Positions 20,109-29,962 of a stretch of DNA of 64,000 nt are shown here, one piece after another; position 1 is the first letter of the stretch, and every line of letters starts with the position of its first letter. Under the pieces are notes generated by a model. The model was given only the letters and a program-made list of their open reading frames with translations. It did no database searches and had not been told where the DNA came from. Source of the stretch: Sacculina carcini (lineage: Eukaryota > Arthropoda > Thecostraca > Sacculinidae); NCBI GenBank assembly GCA_916048095.2, contig OU696581.1:3948945-4012944 (forward strand), written 5' to 3'. Both the position numbers and the translations under genes were made by a program.

Positions 20109-22015
20109 TTGCTGTCATATTCTGAGTTCACATTGATTTAATACGTCTTATTGGGGCCTTTATTTACTTAAATGCTTATTCTGGTGTCTTATTTTCCTTG
20201 CAGTGGAAGTTGTAAGGACCCATTCCATTGTTTGTTGTGTTTTGTTGTGGGAATGGTTTTGATAGCTGTTTGGTTTGTTAATACCGCAGGTGCTTGATTG
20301 GCTAAACTGATGAGCGCACGTTTATTTTCTGCTGCCTGTTGTTTTCGGCAATCTTTTAGCTTTCTCTTGTGTGCTTGTTCTGGTGTTGATATTTCTGTAT
20401 ATTGTGTGTGTATACGTGTTTGCTACATTTGATTCATTCTATTTATTCTTGCCGTTGATTATTTGTGCTCGCATATGTGGTTATATGCGCTAAACGAAAT
20501 ATATTATTGCTTGATTGGTCTTGTTGGTTAGTACACGAGTTAAACTGTTTTCCCTGGTGGTGGGCTTTATGTTGGTCAAACGGTGACGTGATTGATACCA
20601 GTGCCGAGAAAGTATTTCTGTGCTGGCCGTGACTGCGAAAACCCGTGTGGCGGCCGGACCTGCGGTGTGCCAGCCGGAACCGTGAGGCTTTGCCCCCGCA
20701 AAATTACACGCGAACATAGCCTTCTCTACTGATGTGTTTAAATGCGTATGGTCAACAATCTATATATGGTCAATATGTGGACAAAGTAGGCTACGCACAC
20801 TAAAAACTATTGAAGTTCATGTAATTTAAAATCACTACTCTGGGGGATGTGAGGGTATATTTACAAACATCGCTGCCCTCTTCAATAATCAAACATCAGA
20901 TTCTCCAGTGGGCGTCCAAGTTCAAACTGCATGGTTAGTATAACACTTGTTCAGCATCAACCAATCTGATTCTACTCAGATTAGTGTTGAACACAATGTG
21001 TGTGTGTGTGTGTATGTGAATGCTCGAATTCCGTCCATGAGAAGCAGGTCACAGCGAGCAGCGTGGCAGCTATGAGACCCCGCCTCTGAGCGGATAATAC
21101 TTTCCATAGTGAAGGGGGACCTGTAGTCATTGTGGACATGTACATCTGCATTCCACTCTGCTAGCCCCGTGGCAGAACAAGATTTGATTTAGTAAGAAAT
21201 GGTGATGCTTTGATTGTAAGCCGAGCTGTAAATCAGCCATGCATTGTCAGAAAACAGTCACTCAAGAGACACTTCGACAGTCAACAATGAACTAAATAAT
21301 TGCAGAAGAATCTAAGGATGAACCAAGCCTGTGGGTCACTACAAATTACCCCTATGTGAATGCACGTGCACATGCTCACGCGTAGAAAAACAAACCACCG
21401 ATCAACGATTTTATTCGTTTTAATTGCCAAACAAAACTCGTAGAAATAGTCAGAAATACAGGACTGACAACATAAGAGATGAAAAGGAGGAAAAACGAAA
21501 ACAGATGGAGCATGCAATGAACACATGTGGAGAACACGCTCAAAACGAAATTTCCAAGAAACTCATGTTTGGGGCCTACAATACGACTACACCACAAACA
21601 CAAAGACAAATACGCACAAAGACAAACATCGTTCACAAAGACAAATATCACCTAGATAATAGCTCAACGTCTGCAGCTATTTTCCTGAACAGATACCATT
21701 CCCACAACAAAACACAACAAACAATGGAATGGTCCAAACAACTTCCACTGCAACGAAAATAAGACACCAGAATAAGCACTCAAGTAAATATAGGCCCCAA
21801 TAAGACTTATTAAATCAATGTGAACTCAGAATATGACAGCAAGAAACTATTCAAACAACAAATGCAATTTCATAACAGATAATAACAGACCCTACAAGTT
21901 TCAGTGAAGGAATGAATATTCAGTAAAGGCATTGAATGCCTTATACGCGTCGCAAGCGTCGAGGTCGCATCTTGGGCCAGGTCGCATCTTGGGCCGTCAC
22001 ACCGTCACACCGTAC
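19965..22015 (+). mobile_element. E2 repeat, right copy without LINE insertions
   Basis: The least disturbed E2. Its left terminal module (19965-20235, GCCCAAGATGCGAC ... GTTGTGGGAATGG) is mirrored by the right module (21700-22015, CCATTCCCACAAC ... CTTGGGCC). The intervening 1.5 kb contains GGCCGGACCTGCGGTGTGCC (about 20650) and a decayed relative of the Ginger 5' exon (20815-20940). After that come the AGCAGGTCACAGCGAGCAGC block and the GAAGGGGGACCTG motif. Size about 2.05 kb with roughly 300-bp inverted ends: a non-autonomous deletion derivative that probably depended on a Ginger transposase supplied elsewhere. Confidence 0.65.
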
Positions 22016-22864
22016 TCGACGTGATTGTGTGGTATACTATTGATTTCGTCCAGCACTAAAAATATGGCGTGACTGTTTTCAATTTCGGCGTACATTTCTC
22101 GTTTCGTGACGTCTACCGGTCAGTGAGGAATTTTCGGTTTAAAAATGCTTTAAAATTCTTTGGTTTAAGAATGTTTGAATTTAATCGTTATTTTACATGT
22201 TGAAAAGTGTACTTCAAACGGTACGAGTATTTGAGGTTCTGCGGGGGCCCTTATTTTGTTATAGCGTCGAACACGCTTTCAACTCCAAATAGCGGAACAC
22301 TTCTTTGATCCAATCAAATTTCTATCAGATATTTGTCGATTACACCTCCAGGTAGCGGAATAATCTATTCGTCTCCACTCAAACAGCACACCTGCAAATA
22401 GCAGAATACGGGCTTTCTGTGATTGTAAGTGGAGGATGTATGGAATGTATTGATAACCCTGTCGACTGACATCAGTTGACTGTTGCAAGCTGATTGGTAT
22501 AAACGAGTTACTCATTAGGGTCGGTTATAGGCATACGCATATTAATAGGTTTAAGAAAACTAGGCGGCCGCCTATGACCCCAGATTGTTGAGGGCTCACA
22601 CATGAATCACACAGAAACTTATACTTTCGTATAAAATTCATTTTTCCGATTAATATTGCATCGGAGACCGATGATACGTCCAACAATTATGAAACGGGTC
22701 TCCTGCAAATTGCAGCCTACCAAAACCATAGCGTCCAGAGGATAGCGCCGCACAGCTGAGTAACTTTCTGGGTTATGAAAAATATTGGTAGAACCATATG
22801 AGAAAGATACAAAGTGGTAAATGATAAGGGAATTTTTTGTGAAGGAGTAGCGATGTACAATGTG
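22016..22864. other. spacer with Tigger/pogo-like terminal fragments
   Basis: No gene. Several variants of a TCCAAATAGCGGA-type motif occur (about 22285, 22350, 22392). The same motif appears in the terminus at 24137-24178, suggesting remnants of a pogo/Tigger-like element. Confidence 0.4.
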
Positions 22865-23211
22865 GTGTGATTGTGTATGGTCAGAGAGAGAGAGCGAGCG
22901 AGAGATTGTGTGAGCGTGTGGGTGTGCCTATTTGTGTTTGCCTTTGCGATTGCGGTTGTGTTTTGTCTTTGCGAGTATGTGTGTTTGTCGAGTGCTCATG
23001 CCGCGCAGCTGCGAGCGGATGACCGGCTCGCCGCTGATTGGTTATTGCGGCGGATGTGAGGTCTGTATGTGTGTGTGTGTGCTCCCATATGTGACGGTGT
23101 GGGCCTGAATGTATCGTGTTGAATTCGCGATTGAGCAGCGGTCCTGGTGTGAAGTCTTGTGGGCACGCGTGGTGTATTGACTCCCACGCGCATCTGTCTG
23201 TAAATATATTA
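22865..23211 (+). repeat. R1 dispersed GC-rich hairpin repeat, copy 1
   Basis: Shares ordered blocks with 57275-57525 and 58745-59110: a TGTGTG-rich 5' part, GCGAGCGGATGACCGGCTCG, GATGTGAGG, CTCCCATATGTGACGGTGTG, then a hairpin (GGGCACGCGTGG ... CTCCCACGCG) and the closing CTGTCTGTAAATATATT. Family unknown to me; no coding frame is shared between the three copies. Confidence 0.7.
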
Positions 23212-23213
23212 TA

Positions 23214-24051
23214 CAGTGGTACCTTGGAATACGAGTTTAATTCGTTCCAAGACCGAGCTCGTAAACCGAATTTTTCGAATTCCAAATTAATTCTTACTAA
23301 TTCTTAAGTTATATAATAATTCGTAATTTTCATATTGAAATTAATGAATTTTCATTTAATTCGTTCCAAATCTCAAGAATAGAAAAAACGTATGTACGTA
23401 TAAACGTGTGAAAAAACGTATATTTTTCAATTATTCAAACAATACAACTCTATCTACATTAATTCACCTAAATGGTGAGGAGTGGAGTTACTGTGGGGAG
23501 AGTGAGTCCTCTGAATCAGAGGAACTCTTAACTCTCCTTATTTTTCTTAATTTCGCTTCACTGGGATCGGTTTGTGGTTCAGAATCACTTTGTTATTTTT
23601 GGGTAGCAAGAATCTGTCTAACGGTGCTTGCTTTTCCCTGTGGTTTCAGCATGTCACTAAAATGTGATAGTGCATTTTCATAAGACAAGTTAATTGTTCG
23701 GCCAGACGCTTCTTTATTAGGGTGGTGATTTTCAATGAAATCTTGTAATTCCTCTCAATTTTTAAAGTAATTCTTAATTTCACTAGACGGAATGGTGTCA
23801 TTTTTATCTCCTTCTCCCCTGATGAAAGCTCTTCTCTCACCTCTCTCTGCTCTTCCTTGTGTAGCTGGATGATTTCGTCAGTTACAAAAAGTCGCCGCGC
23901 GGGACTTTCAAAACAATCACACGGATGCTTTCCTCGCATTTGCTCGTATTCTGATTTATCGCTCGTACTCTAAATCAATTTTTGACGAGTTGAAATGCTC
24001 GTATTCTAAATTACTCGTGTACTAAGTTATTCGTATTTCAAGGATCCACTG
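23214..24051 (-). mobile_element. internally deleted Tigger/pogo-like element
   Basis: Ends are CAGTGGTACCTTGGAATACG and, inverted, ATTTCAAGGATCCACTG, flanked by TA on both sides (TcMar target duplication). It is 838 bp. The minus-strand interior around 23500-23790 resembles the C-terminal tail of Tigger transposases (SYENALSHF and VRQILATQK in one frame), so most of the transposase is deleted. It is related in its termini to the larger element at 29963-32384. Non-autonomous. Confidence 0.75.
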
Positions 24052-24053
24052 TA

Positions 24054-24890
24054 GTTTTCTTGTTTTCTTTACTACAATGGTGGATAGCCTGTTGCAGAGA
24101 ACAACTCCAATTAGTGGAAACCTCTAGATAATGGAATTTGTTCGGTCCCTTGAAATCCGCTATTTGGAGAGCCGACTGTATCTTGTATCCAAACGTGACT
24201 ACTGTTGTGATTATATTCAATATATATATATGTTTAATTTTAATATTAAGTCATTTATGACGTCACTTAAATATTTGCGCTCTTCTTTCCCCTTATGATA
24301 ATTGTGAGACGAGGGGAGCGTGATGAGAGTTTGTTGCCGCCTTGATAATGTTTGGGATTGTGTTACCGCGCATAATGTGATGCGTTTCTGGTCTCTACGA
24401 TTTGTTCATGTAAATATATAACTGACTCGTTGCTTGTTACATTGCTTATTTTTCTGGGGTTTTATTTCTACGGCAAAGGGACAACAACTACCGAACATTT
24501 TGGATCAGGCCCTGACCTGGTCATTATTGTGTAATAGTTTGCCTAAATATTTTTTCAGCACGAACGTAATTGATTAGTGTTGGAGGTAGCAATGTCTCAG
24601 TGATAGCTCGATGAAATGTGCCGTTTGTGATTTAAACAATACGTTATTTGTTGATTCGTTTATGGAGTGTGTCACCCAAGCTATAGTGAGCTAAGCTATG
24701 AGTGAGGGTCTTATGCGGTGAGTCGCATACATATGTATTATTGGTCATAAGTTTCGCCGCGTATTAATGCGTACTTTCAACCTGTGGTCTCTACTCGTCC
24801 GTTGTGTCACCGGCTCCTTCATTGGGCTCTTCATTCGGCCCGCTCCTCACGTGTACCGTCATACGACGACAGGCTGTTTGTACACAGAAA
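24054..24890. other. upstream region of the dsRBD gene, with one pogo-like terminus
   Basis: 24137-24178 ends in TTTGGAGAGCCGACTG followed by TA, a pogo/Tigger-type terminus whose partner may be among the TCCAAATAGCGGA motifs near 22.28 kb. The rest (24200-24780) has no gene or clear core-promoter motif. It presumably contains the 5' UTR and promoter of the gene starting at 24891. Confidence 0.4.
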
Positions 24891-27800
24891 ATGTCCAGCG
24901 TAACAGCGCAACCCGTTGCTGTTGCTGTTGAATCAGCGACCACTGCCGCTTCGTTGTCGGCGCAGCAACTTGAGTCAACACCGGCCGACGGCGACGTCAA
25001 CGGCGGAGGCGGCGATATTGGCGAAGACGTTGCTGTCGAGGATGGTCAGGCGCACAACGCCGGCAGCGTGCCCATCAAGCCGTGGATGAAGACCAAGCGC
25101 GACGCGGCCGGCGTGAAAAAGAGCGGCTCCCGGCCACACACAGCACTGACAACGCGCGAACGCAAGATGCTGCGTCCGCGCAACGCCAGCATGGTGCTGC
25201 ATCAGTTGAAGCCGGATGTGACGTGCACTTTCACGCAGCCCGGCGCCAATCTGCCATTTGTCGCCGAGATTCAGGTGTGTGTGTGTGTGTGTGTGTCTAT
25301 CGGTTGTTTTGAAGTGAGCGTATTCCATATAGTTGGTTGAGGGTATATGTTTTCGTTTTTCTTAAGCAGTACCGTGCTTTTCTGCACGTCTCATACTGTC
25401 GTGGAAGTTTTCGTTACTGTGGTCGGTCCACAGAATGAACGCTAGCTAGATGCTGGGATTGGTGAAACAGAGCCAGAAAAGTTTTGGACACGACTTGATT
25501 TAACAACAATCTGTATCTATCAACAATGCAAAATCATTGCATATGTCTGTCTATGCTTATAACCTTTTACACTCGCGCGCGCTCACCCATACCCCCCCCC
25601 CACACACACACACATGCACACACACACATACATACACACACGAATACATTAGATGGACGGCAAAGTATTCACGGCCAGCAACATTAGCAAACGACAGGCG
25701 CGTTCGTCTGCCGCCGAGATGGCGCTGCGATCGATGGTGCGGGGCTGGAGCGGTGGCGGCGCTCAGTCGGCGGCCGACGGCGGCGCCGAGCGGACACCTT
25801 GGCGAGCGCTCGCGGCCTTCGCCATGCACAAGCTGCTGAGCGACTGGCAGCGCGGCGTGGTCGGCGTCGTGCCCGATGTGGTCGACGTCAATGCGGCGTG
25901 CGTCATCGAGCGCGCCTGCCAGGCGTCGGCCGTACCTACCGACGGCGGCGGCGGCAACGGCTGCTGGGATATGCAACAGGACAATGAGGAGTCGTGGGTG
26001 AGTGTGCAGCTCTGTGTTGTCTGTGTTCGTTATTATTAAATGTAATTTTATTAAAATCTATTTACACAGTGAGATTGTAAAAACGGGAGCGCCATAAATT
26101 GCATGAGTTAAATCCGCATGCAGCTCGGTCATTAAGAGACAAAAAGTGAAGAACAATATCATTAGAATAGAATATGCAATACATCTACAATGTGATACAC
26201 AATACCATTGTGATATATCATAGCCAATCTGCAGCAACTATAATTAGATAAACAAATATATTGTCAAACTGATCCATTATTTTATAATTATGCGTACACT
26301 ATATAATATAAATTAGTGGATAGATGGTAAATTAAAGAAGATTAAAGAAGAAGAAAAGAGCTGTTTGTTTTCTGGCTTTTTGGTTGTATCTCTTTGAAGA
26401 TCATTTTTCAATGGAAACCCTACAATTCAGTCCTTTTTATTCGATATTTTTTCTTCCTTCACTATATGTGACTGATCCATTTTGCATTTGCAATGTATAG
26501 GTGTGTGTGTGTGTGTGTGTTTGTGTGCTGGTAGGCCGTGGTACGGGCACCCTCCAACACACCGTTCTTGATCAACGTTGACGGCACTAAAACTAGCAAC
26601 TCCTCGGCTCAGCCCGGCCCCACTTCTATGGACGCTTCTGCCTCGTCCGATGGCGACCCGATAACCGGCGCTTGTGGAATGCCCAAAAAAGTTGCCATTT
26701 TCTCGCTTATGCTCACTTTCTATTTTCTCAATAGCTTCTTTCTTTGGTCTTCTCTTGTCGTTCTGGTGTCTGTCGATTTTGATTATTGCTTTCTTATTAT
26801 TGATTTATTACTCTTGCGTTGAATTTCCCTTCAATATTTTGTCTATTTTGGTCATTTTTGTACGATTTCCACATTGTACTTGCGTGCAAATATACTGATG
26901 CACTCACATTGATCACATGTATCTTGTCAAGCCAACTGAATTTGCTGCTGGGCGACTACGGCTGATTATATTATCAATTGAATATCCAGTCATTTTTCGT
27001 CATTACGCATTTATCAACATAGTATTTGTATTTATGAACGTAGTATTTTTACTCGTATATAGTACTAATTGCTAAATGTAAGAGATTATTTTGAATGGGG
27101 TTTAAGTTTAACCATTTCATTGTCCGTATTTATTACTTCTTAATAAGCAACTGAAATATGCTTAGCAGCCATGTAGTCAACGCAGATGCTGTAGAAAGCT
27201 TTAAGACCAGGTTGGACAAATTCATGTTCTTGTATTCCAGATGGTTACCAAGCTAGTTCACATGTTCACATAGATGCCAAATTGACCAGAAAGATAGCGA
27301 TGTATGAGTGCATAGGAGTGTATGGGTAAATGCTAGTGTGTGCCTAGGATTGTATGAATGTGCACGGGTGTGTGTGTGTGAATTGTGTGGATGAATGAAT
27401 GTAGCAAACAAATGCATTATGTGCTTATCCCCAGGTGTCAGTATAACATAAGGACTGAGACTACTGCTTTGATAGTCGCTTTCAAATTATATGCTCTATA
27501 TATGTTTTTAATTGGGTTGAAAAGCTATATGGAGGTCCAATAGCTTGAGTGCATAATGATGTTTGTTTGTATTGCATATAAAAATGCATTTGCTATGGTG
27601 CATATGTCTAGGCTTGTGCATTGCTTATGATTATTGTGTTTGGCTTGTTGATATTGCCGGTGGTCTTTCTTCATGGAGTATCAAGCCACTGTGATGTCAT
27701 TGAGTAGGCTTGTGTAGGCCTTGCTGTAATTGATGATTTTGATGATAATTGCTGTAACAATCGGTATGTTTGGTTTGAAATGTATTCCCGCCTGCCCTAT

Positions 27801-28504
27801 TGCTAGATCATTTGCTGTATTGTCAAGTGAATTCCAGTCATGGAAATTTGAACGCCGTTCAAATGAAGCTGTTTGACTGACACACACGTATGTATGTGTG
27901 TTTGTGTGGTGCGTATGTGTCAGAAACGCCGCAAGCGCAGTGTTGTAGACGCTTGTGGCGACGGTGCGGCAATAGTGACGCAGAGCGCCGACGTCTGCAC
28001 GCACCCGGTGTCGCTGCTCTATCGCTACTGTCCACTGGCCCGGTTCATTGTGTCGTCGGTCAAGGTCGTTTTTCTCTCGTATTCCTGTGTTTTTCTATCG
28101 TTTTTGTCTTTTACTGGTCATTTATGGCACTTTTTTGTTCTCTCTGTGTGTGTTTTTGTACTTGGTTGTTGTCGAGTTCTGGTGGTGAAAAAATGCGGCG
28201 TAAATTTTCGTTACGTTTTCACTAGCGTTTGTTCTGCTCTTCTGTCCTCGACTCTGGAGTGGGTGAATGGTTATGCTCAAACACAAACATGCACACCTGC
28301 AGTTTCACGCGGGTTCACTGCAATTTTTTTCACTTTGATCACCATGCTAACCAAAAGCTGACTTATTCAACTTATACGTCCGTATTATGCTTAATACTAC
28401 TAATGATAATGATTATATATTTCATAAAATACTGTAATAATTATCATATTACATTTTTATTGGATGGTAACGGCTGAGAAAATTGTGTGTTGTCACTGAG
28501 CATT

Positions 28505-28545
<41 letters not shown>

Positions 28546-29168
28546 GTTCTTGCTGAACCAACTCTCGCTCATTCTGTGACAGTATCACTGACTGTACCTC
28601 CCGATCATACATTCTCGGCGTCAGGTAAATTAAACGTACACACACGCACACATTTAGTTTCATTTCATTTATTAAAACATTTATAAAGCGCAACTAACGC
28701 TTAATGTCTCCATTACGCTGATATAAACATTGCACACAACATACAATCATTCACATACAATCAGATACAATCACACACATATTCAAATATATGTTGGGCA
28801 TTGACATCGCTATTGTTCACGGATGCGGAATTGTTGCGTTGGCTTGTCATCAGTGGGCGCAACGAATCAATGAGTGAATGGGTGATGTATATAGCCTTTC
28901 TAACGGCGCTTTCTGCTCTATGTTATCTTGTTGCGTTTGCTCATTCTTCACACTTGTTCTATTTTGCGCTGCGTGTCTTGAAGAGGATTCGCCTTTCAGA
29001 TATGGTTCTTGAGTCCTCATGTATGATACAACATTCCCCAAAGTGTGTATGTATGTGTATGTATGTTTGTGTATGTGTGTAATGTTAGCTGGTAACAAAA
29101 AACTGGCTCGGATGACTGCTGCGCGCGAGGCCCTGGCTCAATTGTACAATGTTCAGCTGCCTCAGTGA
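24891..29168 (+). CDS. ADAR2-like protein with two dsRNA-binding domains, no deaminase (six exons, ~394 aa)
   Basis: Exons 24891-25274, 25653-25997, 26535-26690, 27924-28064, 28546-28624 and 29089-29168 keep frame throughout. The first dsRBD (about residues 97-163) has NASMVLHQLKPDVTCTFTQ, then DGKVFTASNISKRQARSSAAEMALRSMV across exons 1/2. The second (about 321-390) has HPVSLLYRYCPLARFIVSS, then FSASAGNKKLARMTAAREAL across exons 4-6. Both fit the alpha-beta-beta-beta-alpha fold, with the basic KKxAR motif in helix 2. The spacing and endings (ALRSMV; LAQLYNVQLPQ) recall ADAR2 family members. A stop follows LPQ, and no deaminase motif was found downstream. The ATG at 24891 (A at -3) is preferred; an in-frame ATG at 24804 is possible. 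A basic PKKKRRKR run across the exon 3/4 junction could be a nuclear signal. Probable role: dsRNA binding, possibly antagonising editing. The exon 3 and 4 donors are weak. Confidence 0.75.
27160..27440 (+). mobile_element. LINE 3' remnant in intron 3 of the dsRBD gene
   Basis: 27190-27255 reads AVESFKTRLDKFMF, the conserved C-terminal motif of CR1-type LINE products, followed by non-coding sequence containing GAATGAATG. Too short to classify further. Confidence 0.5.
28660..28800 (-). mobile_element. LINE or SINE tail in intron 5
   Basis: TTTATTAAAACATTTATAAAGCGC is the reverse of the GCGC...TATA...AAAT 3' tail shared by LINEs in this window. No coding part is visible. Confidence 0.45.
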
Positions 29169-29181
29169 ACAAATTCAGCCG

Positions 29182-29184
<3 letters not shown>

Positions 29185-29231
<47 letters not shown>

Positions 29232-29355
29232 ACACACACACACACACACACGAACACACACACACGAACACACATACACACACACGAACACACACACACA
29301 CACACACACGAACACACACACACGAACACACACACACACACGAACACACACATAA
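29185..29355. repeat. (CA)n microsatellite with regular GA interruptions
   Basis: About 170 bp of CACACA with periodic CGAACACA interruptions. Reads open in several frames because of composition only. Confidence 0.98.
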
Positions 29356-29684
29356 ACTTGTTGGAGCAGCGTAAGCGGGTTTTCGTTTCAGTGGATGAGC
29401 TTGGTGATTTGGTTGTATGTACGAGGCGTGTGGTGTTTGTTGTCCGTTTATCAATGGTTATTTCACTGGGAAACTATGAACTGGCAGTCTCAGCTGACTG
29501 GGCGACGCTCAAGATTTTCTGCGTGCATGTTCAAGGTTGATGTCATGACGTTTGTGTGGGACATATGTGTTTGTGTGTGTGCGTGGGTGTTTTCAAACGT
29601 TTTCTTTATATACGATGGCATGCATACTTTATTCGAGGATGTTATCAAGCACATTCTGCGTTTATTCACTTGATGTATGTATGT
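29356..29684. other. no gene seen
   Basis: Downstream of the dsRBD gene stop; probably 3' UTR or intergenic. No clear polyadenylation signal or conserved frame. Confidence 0.4.
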
Positions 29685-29925
29685 GTGTATGCATGCATGT
29701 ATATGTGTGTATGCATGCATGTATATGTGTGTATGCATGCATGTATATGTGTGTATGCATGCATGTATATGTGTGTATGCATGCATGTATATGTGTGTAT
29801 GCATGCATGTATATGTGTGTATGCATGCATGTATATGTGTGTATGCATGCATGTATATGTGTGTATGCATGCATGTATATGTGTGTATGCATGCATGTAT
29901 ATGTGTGTATGCATGTATGTGTATG
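29685..29925. repeat. 20-bp minisatellite, about 12 copies
   Basis: The unit GTGTATGCATGCATGTATAT is repeated almost without change. The unit contains the self-complementary ATGCATGCAT. Because 20 is not a multiple of three and no stop arises in any register, long repetitive frames appear on both strands. They are artefacts. Confidence 0.97.
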
Positions 29926-29962
29926 TGTGTGTATGTGTGGCTTTTGCCTTGCGGTCACAATA

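Noticed and set aside
2905-22015. Polinton/Maverick element (integrase, cysteine protease, long TIRs)
   Set aside because: No protein-primed DNA polymerase, ATPase or capsid frames, the elements are only about 2-3.6 kb, and the protease looks C48-like with a GPY/F-bearing integrase as in Ginger elements.
29185-29355. CRISPR-like array of CA units with GA interruptions
   Set aside because: Simple microsatellite in a eukaryote; no unique spacers.
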